From Clostridiales bacterium (lineage in GTDB: Bacteria; Bacillota; Clostridia; Oscillospirales; Oscillospiraceae): a stretch of 42,568 nt of DNA. The notes beneath the pieces were generated by a model, which saw only the letters and a program-made list of their open reading frames with translations, was not told where the DNA came from and ran no database searches. The stretch is from the NCBI GenBank assembly GCA_004555705.1, contig SFHI01000003.1:1-42568 (forward strand), in the 5' to 3' direction. The first letter of the stretch is position 1; each line of letters opens with the position of its first letter. The position numbers and the translations under genes were made by a program. Of the stretch, positions 35,287-42,568 are shown piece after piece.

Positions 35287-36225
35287 ATGTCCTGGCTGGA
35301 AATCACCGTTCCCACCCCCCAGGGGGATTTGAATAACGCGGCCACGGCCCTGACGGCCCGGGGCTTTTCCGACCTGGTCCTGGAGGATCAGGGGGAGTTC
35401 GAGGCCTTCCTGGAGGAAAACCGCTCCTGCTGGGACTATATTGACGAGGAGCTGCAGCGCCGTCTCCAGGGCCTGTCCCAGATCAAGCTGTACCTGGAGG
35501 ACACGGACGAGGGCGGCATGGCGCGGCTGAAGGACGCCCTCCGGGAGCTTGGCCTCACCATGACTGTTCAGGCCCTTCCCGATACGGACTGGTCCGAGAG
35601 CTGGAAGGACAACTACCCGCCCCAGGAGGTGGGGGAGCGCCTGGTGGTGCTGCCTTACTGGCTGGGGGCGGAGTACCCCGGCAGAATCCCGGTGATCCTG
35701 GACCCGGGCCTGACCTTCGGCACCGGGGCCCACCCCTCCACCCGGATGGTGATGGAATTTATGGAGCAGCTGGTAAAGCCCGGCTTCCGGTGCCTGGATT
35801 TGGGCAGCGGCAGCGGCATCCTCTCCATCACCGCCCTGCGCCTGGGGGCCGCCTCCGCCGTGGGCGTGGACATCGACCCCAAGGCCGAGGACGCCGCCCG
35901 GGAGAACGCGGGTTACAACGGCTTCGCCGCCCCGGAATTCACCGCCCTCACCGGGGACGTGACCCAGGATGCCGGGCTGATGGCGAGGCTTCACCGCAGC
36001 GAATATGACCTGGTTCTGGTGAACATTGTGGCGGACGTGATTATCCGCCTTGCCCCGGTGCTGCCCGGGTTCCTTCAGGGCGGTGCGGAGCTGCTGTGCT
36101 CCGGCATCCTGGACACCCGCCTGCGGGATGTGACCGCCGCCCTGGAGCAATCCGGCATCCGCGTCCTGGAGACCCACGCCGAAGGCGAATGGCGCAGCCT
36201 CCATGCCCGCCTTGCGGGCAGTTGA
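35287..36225 (+). CDS. prmA: ribosomal protein L11 methyltransferase
   Basis: This 312-residue cytoplasmic enzyme methylates ribosomal protein L11 using S-adenosylmethionine. The N-terminal substrate-binding domain (about 1-100) is followed by the methyltransferase domain with the family marker TFGTGAHPST, the SAM-binding loop LDLGSGSGILS and the NIVADVI motif (replacing the usual NPP/NILA region). Length and order are normal. An AGGAGG site (35276-35281) precedes the ATG at 35287. The stop codon lies inside the first unit of a tandem AGTTGAC repeat. No functional neighbour is seen; the next gene is 216 bases away. Confidence 0.93.
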   Translation: MSWLEITVPTPQGDLNNAATALTARGFSDLVLEDQGEFEAFLEENRSCWDYIDEELQRRLQGLSQIKLYLEDTDEGGMARLKDALRELGLTMTVQALPDTDWSESWKDNYPPQEVGERLVVLPYWLGAEYPGRIPVILDPGLTFGTGAHPSTRMVMEFMEQLVKPGFRCLDLGSGSGILSITALRLGAASAVGVDIDPKAEDAARENAGYNGFAAPEFTALTGDVTQDAGLMARLHRSEYDLVLVNIVADVIIRLAPVLPGFLQGGAELLCSGILDTRLRDVTAALEQSGIRVLETHAEGEWRSLHARLAGS

Positions 36226-36400
36226 CAGTGGTCAGTTGACAGTTGACAGTTAGGGAGTCCCTTCGGGACGATTGAAAATAATTATCTCAGATATCCATCC
36301 ATTTCTACATGAAGTGTGGCGTTTTCTAACATCAATATTATAATTTCATCCCCGAAGGGGATACCACAACTGTCCACTTTCCACTGTCAACTGTCCACTA
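36219..36400. repeat. AGTTGAC-type palindromic repeat overlapping the prmA stop
   Basis: Tandem CAGTTGA units (36219-36250) are mirrored by TCAACTGTCC units (36370-36400). Small hairpins GGGAGTCCCTTCGGGAC and CATCCCCGAAGGGGAT sit inside. It is related in layout to the AATTGAC-core elements but lacks the shared end motif. A TATAAT at 36339-36344 lies within it, about 98 bases before the next gene, without a clear -35 box. Confidence 0.65.
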
Positions 36401-36441
36401 AGTGACGAAGTCTTTCCGAACCTGATATAAAGGAGCATTCT

Positions 36442-37506
36442 ATGAACATACCCTACCGTACCCGCCGGACCATCAACCGGGTGGGGACCGTGTGCCTGGC
36501 AATCCTCATGGTGCTGGTGGTTTTCTGGTTCTGTTTTGTGGTCTATATGGAGCGCTATGTGGTCTACACCCAGGACGGGGCCGTGCTGGACATGAGCTTC
36601 AACTCCAACGACCTGACCGGCGAGGTGGCCATGCCCCCGGTGAGCAACCAGAACGTATCCATCTACTTCAACGAGGGCGCCAACTCCATTGAGCTGGGCA
36701 ACGCCCTGACCCAGCTGGACGGCTACTATGTGGACCAGAACGCCCTGACCACGGACATCGCCGGGGTCTGGGAGGACCTGGAGGCCCTTCCCGCGGGCAC
36801 CCCCGTGATGATCGACCTGAAGGGGGGCTACGGCTCCTTCTACTACAGCTCCCACCTGTCCGACGCCATTTCCTCCCAATCCGTCAGCGTGGCCTCGGTG
36901 GACGAGATGATTCAGATGATGCAGCAGCGGGGCTTCTACACCATCGCCCGGGTCTCGGCCTTCCGGGACTACAACTACGGCCTCAACCACGTGCCCAACG
37001 GCCTGTACATGACCAACCGGAAGGGCCTGTGGGCGGACTCCGGCGGCTGCTACTGGCTCAACCCCACGGACTCCGCCGCCCTGAACTGGGTGGCCTCGGT
37101 GGTGCTGGAGCTGAAGGCTCTGGGATTCCGGGAGGTGGTGCTCACCGATTTCTGCTTCCCCAACACGGACAAGATCCTCTTTAACGGCGACCGGGACGCG
37201 GCCATCCAGGACGCTGCCAAGAAGCTCATGACCATGTGCGGCTCGGATACCTTCACCTTGTCCTTCGCCTCAAGCAGCGCCTCCTTCCCCCTGCCGGAGG
37301 GCCGCAGCCGAATCTACCTGGAGAACGTCAGCGCCACGGACGTGGCTGCCAAGGTGGGCCAATACCAGGGCGAGGAGCCGGAAATCTACCTGGTTTTCGT
37401 GGCCTCCACCAACGATACCCGCTACAACGACTACAGCGTCCTGCGTCCCATCTCCGTCTCCGACGTCCTGGAGGCCCAGAAGAACGAACGCAAGGAAGCG
37501 GGATAA
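36442..37506 (+). CDS. DUF4015-type putative glycoside hydrolase, membrane anchored
   Basis: This 354-residue protein has an N-terminal signal-anchor helix (about 14-36) with the rest expected outside the cell. The body fits the DUF4015 putative glycosyl hydrolase domain: a TIM-barrel-like pattern with MIDLKGGYG near 115, a GLYMTNRKGLWAD strand-loop near 186 and VVLTDFCFPN near 233, where acidic residues could act in catalysis. An AAAGGAG site precedes the ATG. The gene is flanked by a repeat upstream and a strong terminator downstream, so it appears monocistronic. A role in cell-wall polysaccharide turnover is plausible but unproven. Confidence 0.82.
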   Translation: MNIPYRTRRTINRVGTVCLAILMVLVVFWFCFVVYMERYVVYTQDGAVLDMSFNSNDLTGEVAMPPVSNQNVSIYFNEGANSIELGNALTQLDGYYVDQNALTTDIAGVWEDLEALPAGTPVMIDLKGGYGSFYYSSHLSDAISSQSVSVASVDEMIQMMQQRGFYTIARVSAFRDYNYGLNHVPNGLYMTNRKGLWADSGGCYWLNPTDSAALNWVASVVLELKALGFREVVLTDFCFPNTDKILFNGDRDAAIQDAAKKLMTMCGSDTFTLSFASSSASFPLPEGRSRIYLENVSATDVAAKVGQYQGEEPEIYLVFVASTNDTRYNDYSVLRPISVSDVLEAQKNERKEAG

Positions 37507-37534
37507 AAAAAGCACGCGCAAGCGTGCTTTTTTT
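37506..37534 (+). terminator. intrinsic terminator
   Basis: A seven-base-pair stem AGCACGC/GCGTGCT with loop GCAA (37511-37528) is followed by seven T residues and preceded by an A-run. It begins at the stop of the DUF4015 gene, and the A-run suggests it could also act on the minus strand. Confidence 0.9.
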
Positions 37535-37585
37535 GCAGGCAGCTGAAAGCCCGGGAGTCCCTTCGGGACATTTTGGAATATCAGC

Positions 37586-37827
37586 AAATTGGTGTTTGTC
37601 GGGATGCGTCCCAAATTACCTGTCATTGCGAACCAGTGCGCTTAAGTGGTGTGGCAATCCCCCGGTTAGAGGGGAAATGTATCGACAAGCACCCGGAAAA
37701 CAGGGATTGTTTCGGTTTTTGGTGGTAATCGTTACCTGGGGCCATTCAACCGGGGGATTGCCACGCCAGTGTGCGCACTGGCTCGCAATGACAGGAAACT
37801 TTGAGGCGAAGCGACAAACACCAATTT
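37586..37827. repeat. terminal-motif repeat, TGTCATTGCG core (copy 6)
   Basis: Ends AAATTGGTGTTTGT (37586-37599) and ACAAACACCAATTT (37814-37827). Both hairpin arms and the GGTGGTAATCGTT core are intact, so this is one of the most complete copies at about 242 bases. It occupies most of the gap between two convergent genes. Confidence 0.85.
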
Positions 37828-37843
37828 GCCTGCCCGGTTGGGG

Positions 37844-38194
37844 TTACAGGTCGCCGCCCTGGAGGTTCAGCTTTTCGGTCAAGCTCCCAACGTCGTAGGT
37901 TCCCCCGCACCAGGGACAGGTAAACCGCTCCTCACCGGCATAGCAGCTGATCTTCCCGCAATTCGGGTCGTAGAACAGCCGCTGGCTCCCGCAGTAGGGA
38001 CAGCCGGGGTAGCCCTCCAGCGCGGGCAGCAGGCTCTGAATATGGGTATTCTGGTAGCCCTCCCGGTTGGCCCGGCGCTCGTCGATGGGAAAGGCCCAGG
38101 TCCGGTACCACTCCCCATCCTCCAGCTCCTCGGTGCGGATGCCGAAGAGCTTCTTTGAGTGGGGGCATTTCTGCAAAATAACAGTCGCTTTCAT
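37844..38194 (-). CDS. TerY-C-type zinc-binding protein
   Basis: This 116-residue cytoplasmic protein starts with KCPHSKKLFGIR, a hallmark of the TerY-C metal-binding domain, and has two further zinc pairs, CPYC (near 65) and CPWC (near 93), plus a middle CGKISC. It lies three bases after the PP2C stop in an operon with a vWA protein and a kinase. TerY-C domains are usually fused to or encoded beside TerY-type vWA proteins. It probably acts as an adaptor in the phospho-signalling complex. Confidence 0.82.
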   Translation of the reverse strand: MKATVILQKCPHSKKLFGIRTEELEDGEWYRTWAFPIDERRANREGYQNTHIQSLLPALEGYPGCPYCGSQRLFYDPNCGKISCYAGEERFTCPWCGGTYDVGSLTEKLNLQGGDL

Positions 38195-38197
38195 GGT

Positions 38198-39130
38198 TCA
38201 TTCCTCCTGATCCGACAATTCATCCGCGGCCTTTAAGAGGGGTTCCGGTTCCTCCGGCGCGGCCTCCGCAGCGGGCTCCTCCGGCTCCGGGGGCACGGTC
38301 TTTGGGGTGTCGTCCCCAAAGTACGCCATCAGCAGCGTGGTGTCGTCCCCGCAGCCCAGGCGGCTGGTTTCCGACAGCCAGGCCTTCAGATTCTCCGCCA
38401 CCGCGGCGGCGCCGTAGGTGTTCAGCATATCGTAATACTGAACGCAGGTTTTCTCAAATTCCGCGTCGCTGACAAAGCTGTTGGCAAATCCGTCCGTGGA
38501 AAGCAGGAACAGGCAGGGCAGCGCCTGATCCCAGCTTCTCAAATGTACGGAGGAAACCGCCCTTTTCCACGCGTCCGCGGAGCACAGGGAGTGGGATTCC
38601 ACCCCCAGCAGCTTGTCCCCCATGACCACCGGCTGGGGGCCCTGGGCGTCCACATAGATGATGTCGCCGTCCCCGATCTGGAAGGCGAACACGAAGGCGG
38701 GGGCGATCAGCAGCCCCAGCAGCGTGGTGCCGTACATGCGGTACAGGGCGCCGGGGTCCTCCCGGCCGTCGGCGGTCAGGGGCGTTTCCCGCTTCATGGC
38801 CAGATGGGTTTCCTGCACGGAGGCTTTCCACGCCCGCTCCACCACCTGGGCGAATTTCAGGCTTCCCTCCTGATTCAGATAGGACGGGAGCCGCTCCGGC
38901 TCGCTCCGATAGCCGTTATAGAGCCCCGCCATCATGTCGCAGAACACGTTGACGGCAATTTCCGAGCCGGTTTTGCTGAAGGGGCAGGCTTTGCTTCCGT
39001 GGCCGTCCGCCACGGACAGGATCACCGCGCCGTCCTCCAGCTCCAGCTGCTTGCAGCTGTCCTGACATTCCGTGTTCCCACGGATATGGGAGTAGCCCTG
39101 AATGGACTCTCCCAGGATATTTCGTATCAT
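38198..39130 (-). CDS. PP2C-type phosphatase of the TerY-P operon
   Basis: This 310-residue protein is a PP2C_2-type Ser/Thr phosphatase with CQDS near 23, ADGHGS near 41, GDGDI near 153, STDGFAN near 213 and GDDTTLL near 265. These supply the acidic residues for two metal ions. A Pro/Glu-rich tail (about 275-310) follows. It lies between the vWA and TerY-C genes and is the expected phosphatase of a TerY-P triad. It is not closely similar to the PP2C at 6091-6864. Confidence 0.88.
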   Translation of the reverse strand: MIRNILGESIQGYSHIRGNTECQDSCKQLELEDGAVILSVADGHGSKACPFSKTGSEIAVNVFCDMMAGLYNGYRSEPERLPSYLNQEGSLKFAQVVERAWKASVQETHLAMKRETPLTADGREDPGALYRMYGTTLLGLLIAPAFVFAFQIGDGDIIYVDAQGPQPVVMGDKLLGVESHSLCSADAWKRAVSSVHLRSWDQALPCLFLLSTDGFANSFVSDAEFEKTCVQYYDMLNTYGAAAVAENLKAWLSETSRLGCGDDTTLLMAYFGDDTPKTVPPEPEEPAAEAAPEEPEPLLKAADELSDQEE

Positions 39131-39148
39131 AGGCGCAAGACCCGGCGC

Positions 39149-39883
39149 TTACCAGACATCCGCCACGTCCAGGTCGTCCACGTCCGGCAGGGGGATGTTG
39201 TTGGGCAGAACGGCAGGCTCCTCCTCCGCCGGGATGGTGGCCTCCTCCCCGGGCTGAATCTGCTGCGCCTGGGTGGAGGGGTTGGAAACGACGCTGGCGA
39301 TGGTGGAGGCCCACTTGATGAAATGGGTCAGAATCTCCGGGTTGCCCGCGTCCAGCACCGCTTCCGGATTGCCGGTGAAGGCCTCCAGAACGGTTCTGTC
39401 CGTGTCCTTGCCGATGGCAATGGCGACCTTGACGGCCTTCTTGCCCCAGGGCATTTTCAGCAGCTTCTCCAGAGGCCGCTTCCAGTCGTCGGTGGGCATT
39501 CCGTCGGACAGCAGCACGATTACCGGGGGCAGAGCCCGGGCGGGCATGGGGGGCATCTCCAGCTGGGCGGCGATCATTTCAAAGGCCTTGCCCATATCGG
39601 TGATGCCGTCGGCCTCCAGGTCCTCCCAGGCAAAGTCCTCAATGCGGACGGGCTCCGCCGTGACCCAGGACGCCCCGGTGGAGAACTTCAGGGTGCGGAC
39701 ATACAGCTGGGCGTTGGGGTTGTTCAGGGCCTCGTCCTTCATGGGCTGGATGCACTCCTGAATGGCGTGGTTGACCGCGTCGATTTTGCTGCCGGCCATG
39801 GAGCCGGAGCAGTCCACCGCCCAGAAAAAGTGCAGAGGCCGGTTGGCCATCTCGCCGCCGGGCATTTTCAGTTTCATTTCCAT
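39149..39883 (-). CDS. TerY-like vWA domain protein
   Basis: This 244-residue protein is a von Willebrand A domain with an intact metal-ion-dependent adhesion site: D24-C-S26-G-S28, Thr in GITDMG near 94 and Asp in LLSDGMPTDDW near 125. A proline/acid-rich tail follows. The ATG at 39883 has CCTCCT (minus-strand AGGAGG) 9 bases away. Intracellular TerY-type vWA proteins are coupled to kinase and PP2C genes, as here. The partner and phenotype are unknown. A repeat of 262 bases separates it from the kinase gene in the same transcription direction. Confidence 0.88.
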   Translation of the reverse strand: MEMKLKMPGGEMANRPLHFFWAVDCSGSMAGSKIDAVNHAIQECIQPMKDEALNNPNAQLYVRTLKFSTGASWVTAEPVRIEDFAWEDLEADGITDMGKAFEMIAAQLEMPPMPARALPPVIVLLSDGMPTDDWKRPLEKLLKMPWGKKAVKVAIAIGKDTDRTVLEAFTGNPEAVLDAGNPEILTHFIKWASTIASVVSNPSTQAQQIQPGEEATIPAEEEPAVLPNNIPLPDVDDLDVADVW

Positions 39884-39950
39884 CTTTTTTTTCCTCCTGA
39901 TCGGTATAATTTTCGGGAGTATGCCTCCCGGGCTGTTTCAGCGGTTGGGT

Positions 39951-40212
39951 AAATTGGCGTTTGAAAGGGTGCGTTGCAATTACCTGTCATTGCGAAGTAA
40001 GTCCGCTTTCCTGGTGTGGCAATCCCCCGGTTGAATGGAACCGGGTATCGATTACCCCAAAATACCGCAACGCCCCCGGTTTTTGGGTGCTTTTCGGTAC
40101 ATTTCCCCTCTAACCGGGGGATTGCCACACCAGTGTGCGCACTGGTTCGCAATGACAGCTTTTTTCATGACAATGACAGGAAACATTGACACGCAGCGAC
40201 AAACGCCAATTT
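39951..40212. repeat. terminal-motif repeat, TGTCATTGCG core (copy 7)
   Basis: Ends AAATTGGCGTTTGA (39951-39964) and ACAAACGCCAATTT (40199-40212). The central part is reversed relative to the other copies (AGGGGAAATGTACC reads on the minus strand), and a second short GACAATGACAGG follows the right arm. It lies between the kinase and vWA genes and fills nearly all of the 39884-40230 gap. Confidence 0.8.
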
Positions 40213-40230
40213 CCCGCTTCGCGAGGGCGG

Positions 40231-41523
40231 TTATTTGAAGGTGCCGGTATTGCGGCCAAAGTCAATTTTCGCGCCCCGGGCGGCGGCTGCGGTTCTTCCC
40301 GGCGCCACGGGAATCTGGGTGCCGTCGGGTTTGATGTAGGTCCAGTTGTCCTTCCCCTCGTTGCGGATGCCCAGGATGTTGGGGTTGTTGGGGTTCTGGA
40401 TGACGCTGCCCACGACGGTGTCCATATCACAATTTCCGTAAACCTGGTGGGCCGGGAGCTTCGCGCCGGGGCGCAGCAGCACCCGGTGCTTGCCGGTTTC
40501 CAGAACGCCGGGCATCGGCACCGCACTGCGGCAGTTCCAGCAGGTGTGGGCTCCGGCGGCCTTTGCGTCATCGTAGAGCACCTCCGCGCCGCACCGGGGG
40601 CAGGGGCAGATGCCGCTCATCATATTGGCCGCCGCGTCCATCCAGCGCTTCTCCGTCACCCGCTTGTTGGGGGAGGACAGGCCGGTGGTGAAGGACTCGA
40701 TGAACAGATCCTTCAGCTCCTGGGGGTACAGCGCCCAGTAGATAATGGCGTTGTCGTGGATGCCGGGCACCGGGCGGTTGCTGTCGTTGTTGGGGTCGTA
40801 GATGAACACCGGGTTCGTGCCGTAGAGCTTTTTCTGGGCGGGCACGTCCCAGCACTTGATGTTGGCCTCCTGCTGGCCCAGCAGAGGATGGGCGATCATA
40901 AACAGGTGGAACAGCAGCACCGCCAGGGAGTACTGGTCGGTATGCCGGGAGGGTATGGCCTCGCCGCGGACGATCTCCGGGGCCATGAAGCCGGGGAAGC
41001 CCTTGACCAGCCCCGGCATATCCTTCGGGGCCACGTTGTCGTTGTCGCAGATCAGCACGTCGCCGGTGTCCGGGTCAAAAAACAGGTTGTTGTAGTTGAT
41101 GTCCCGGTAGCAGTTGCCGGAGGCGTGGAGCTTTTCGTAGGCCTTTGCCAGGTTGAAGGCCGTGCGGCAGCGGGTGTAGAAGGACAGATTGATCCGGAAG
41201 CCCAGCAGGTCCACCAGACCCTTGTAATTTTTGGGGCGCAGGGGCATCACATAGCCGAAGGTCTTTCCGTCCGGCGCGAAGATCAGGTCCTCCGGCCACA
41301 GGAACGCCGCGTCCGGGGAGCCCAGCTCCACCAGCCACTTGAGGATATCCAGCTGCTGGGGCAGGGCGTTCTTGGGGAAATACCATTTCAGCGCCTTGTG
41401 GACGCCGCCGGCCTCCACATCGTACACCTCACCCTGACCGCCCGCGCCCAGCAGGGAAATCACCCGGTAGCTGACCTGGGCCTGGGAGGTCAGGACAACG
41501 CCTGACTGTAATTGTCCGTTCAT
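40231..41523 (-). CDS. TerY-P-type Ser/Thr kinase with zinc ribbon
   Basis: This 430-residue protein has an N-terminal divergent kinase domain (about 15-300): a glycine-rich loop GAGGQGEVY (26-34), ATP lysine K46, catalytic D141 in CYRDINYNN, and an ICDNDN motif (from 158) in place of DFG. A zinc ribbon of CPRCG and CWNC type follows, then a small beta domain (about 340-430). No membrane helix is present. The CYRD and DND variants are typical of kinases associated with TerY vWA proteins. Its start overlaps the stop of the upstream gene by four bases. With 39149-39883 and 38198-39130 it makes a kinase/vWA/phosphatase triad. Confidence 0.88.
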   Translation of the reverse strand: MNGQLQSGVVLTSQAQVSYRVISLLGAGGQGEVYDVEAGGVHKALKWYFPKNALPQQLDILKWLVELGSPDAAFLWPEDLIFAPDGKTFGYVMPLRPKNYKGLVDLLGFRINLSFYTRCRTAFNLAKAYEKLHASGNCYRDINYNNLFFDPDTGDVLICDNDNVAPKDMPGLVKGFPGFMAPEIVRGEAIPSRHTDQYSLAVLLFHLFMIAHPLLGQQEANIKCWDVPAQKKLYGTNPVFIYDPNNDSNRPVPGIHDNAIIYWALYPQELKDLFIESFTTGLSSPNKRVTEKRWMDAAANMMSGICPCPRCGAEVLYDDAKAAGAHTCWNCRSAVPMPGVLETGKHRVLLRPGAKLPAHQVYGNCDMDTVVGSVIQNPNNPNILGIRNEGKDNWTYIKPDGTQIPVAPGRTAAAARGAKIDFGRNTGTFK

Positions 41524-42386
41524 TTCTTTCCTCCTCTTTTACTTTTGCGTTTTTCTAAAAACGGAATCAGATTCCATAAAAAGAAGTAGATGCTGTAGGA
41601 AGCTATCAGGGTATCCTTCAACGTAAAACTGCCGTCTCCCTCCAGCACCATGCTCGGCGTGAGAATCACCATCATCAGACTGAAAGCCAGAAATAAACCA
41701 TGGGGCATATCTTTCAGGAAATGAAGTATCCGCTTCTTCCACAGCAGGTATTGCATGGCGAGAAGCAGTGCCGCACCTACGACAAACATAAAGAGAGCGG
41801 GATTTGTTTTTGGATTTGGGTCTGCTGCCATCGCGTATGCAAAGAAAGCCAAAATCGGACAGAGCAGAATCCAGCCGAGCGCGTAGGTCGCTTTCTCAAG
41901 CCATGTATGACGCAGGGCCTTCGGCTCCGGCAAAGGCGGTGCCTGATTCGGTTCCGGGGCATGAACATCCGCGGCGGAGGGAGCTGCCTTCTCTTCCGGA
42001 AGGGGTGCGGGCTGCGGCTCTGGCGTGGGTTCCGGGTTCGGGGCAGGCTCCGGCTCTGAAAGGGGTGCGGGCGGCTCCGTGCCGATGGATACCCGCCAGA
42101 AGGCGGCACACACAGCCTGGGCGGCTGCCTCCTGCATACTGTAATCCCGGGTCATCTCCCGGATTAGCCGGTAGTATTCCGTCCGCCGCGTCTGCTCCGG
42201 CGCGCCGCGAAGGGCCAGGACACGGGTATTTCCCCCGCATTTCAGGAAAATGTCCAGGGCGTTTGCCTGGGACCGCAGCTGCCCCCGGCTGTAATCCGCG
42301 AACAGCCCCGCAAGCTGCCTGCCGTTTTCAAGCACGGCCTCGCCCTGGTCCTGTTTGATTTTATCAAGGACCTGTTCCAATGTCAT
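41520..42386 (-). CDS. helical-domain membrane protein of the TerY-P operon
   Basis: This 288-residue protein has an N-terminal helical domain (about 1-100) resembling the short helical module found in many Clostridia signalling proteins, ending in an AAQAVCAAFW stretch. A long Pro/Glu/Ala linker (about 105-160) and three or four membrane helices (about 170-280) with a basic tail follow. A GTG at 42398 is in frame but is part of the AGAGGTGG ribosome binding site, so I chose the ATG at 42386. It is first in the operon and overlaps the kinase start. It may tether the kinase complex to the membrane; this is inferred from position. Family not certain. Confidence 0.75.
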   Translation of the reverse strand: MTLEQVLDKIKQDQGEAVLENGRQLAGLFADYSRGQLRSQANALDIFLKCGGNTRVLALRGAPEQTRRTEYYRLIREMTRDYSMQEAAAQAVCAAFWRVSIGTEPPAPLSEPEPAPNPEPTPEPQPAPLPEEKAAPSAADVHAPEPNQAPPLPEPKALRHTWLEKATYALGWILLCPILAFFAYAMAADPNPKTNPALFMFVVGAALLLAMQYLLWKKRILHFLKDMPHGLFLAFSLMMVILTPSMVLEGDGSFTLKDTLIASYSIYFFLWNLIPFLEKRKSKRGGKK

Positions 42387-42470
42387 CGTCCGATCCACCT
42401 CTCATTTCGTCTTGCGCCCCATGACGCGGTCAATTGGAAAACGCTTTCCGGACTCATCCGGCAGTTCGAT

Positions 42471-42568
42471 AAATTGGTGTTTGTCGGGCTGTGCCGCAAT
42501 TACCTGTCATTGCGAACCAGCGCGCACGCTGGTGTGGCAATCCCCCCGATGAATGGTACCGGGTAACG
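42471..42568. repeat. terminal-motif repeat, TGTCATTGCG core (copy 8, cut by window end)
   Basis: The left end AAATTGGTGTTTGT (42471-42484) and the first hairpin arm are visible, then the core begins in the same reversed orientation as copy 7 (GAATGGTACCGGGTAACG). The right half lies outside the window. Confidence 0.75.

Noticed and set aside
29117..42568. Regularly recurring palindromic repeats as a CRISPR array
   Set aside because: The units are kilobases apart, have inverted rather than direct order, and have no spacers or cas genes.
1..42568. tRNA or rRNA genes
   Set aside because: No conserved tRNA arms, CCA-type ends or rRNA blocks were recognised by eye; a covariance-model search would settle small RNAs.

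Overview
The window looks like a chromosomal piece of a GC-rich gut-type Clostridia bacterium (Bacillota, probably Oscillospirales). The reasons are low-GC-Gram-positive gene families (WXG100 proteins, DUF6382-FHA proteins, LplB/LplC-type permeases, YesL/DUF624, paired M16 peptidases, SleB-type hydrolase), strong AGGAGG-type ribosome binding sites, lipoprotein signal peptides, and GC-rich codon use. No rRNA, tRNA, CRISPR array, transposase or phage gene was seen.

Region 1 (about 1-15750, + strand) is a WXG100/phospho-signalling island. It holds two small WXG100 proteins, an 822-residue lipoprotein, an unrecognised protein, a WXG100-like coiled-coil protein, a DUF6382/zinc-ribbon/FHA protein, a PP2C phosphatase, a membrane Ser/Thr kinase, a membrane protein with a threonine-containing tandem repeat, a roughly 1920-residue membrane-anchored Ig-like surface protein, a small zinc-ribbon membrane protein and a small helical protein. 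Most genes are a few bases apart or overlap. It resembles the accessory part of a type VII (Esx/Yuk) secretion locus, but no EssC/FtsK ATPase lies in the window. After a repeat comes a membrane-anchored C39-like peptidase fused to a SleB/CwlJ-type hydrolase (16086-17261).

Region 2 (about 17.8-30.4 kb) is a sugar-utilisation cassette: promoter with LacI-type operator, solute-binding lipoprotein, two permeases, cytoplasmic GH32 fructosidase, type-B carboxylesterase, MFS transporter, YesL-like membrane protein and two metallo-beta-lactamase-fold hydrolases. It ends in a good intrinsic terminator, and a convergent LacI-family repressor follows. No ATPase subunit is encoded, as is common for this transporter class. 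Two near-identical repeats in opposite orientation flank the cassette.

Region 3 (30.8-37.5 kb) carries housekeeping genes: a minus-strand trio of two M16-family peptidases and lgt with an unusual acidic repeat tail, then prmA and a DUF4015-type putative glycoside hydrolase on the plus strand.

Region 4 (37.8-42.4 kb, minus strand) is a second phospho-signalling operon of the TerY-P type: a helical/membrane protein, a Ser/Thr kinase with zinc ribbon, a vWA protein, a PP2C phosphatase and a TerY-C-type zinc protein.

Between these blocks sit about twelve non-coding elements of roughly 170-350 bp. They share the same terminal motif (AAATTGGTGTTTGT at one end, its inverse at the other) but contain at least four different palindromic cores. 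This looks like a modular MITE/REPIN-like family and is the most unusual non-coding signal in the window.
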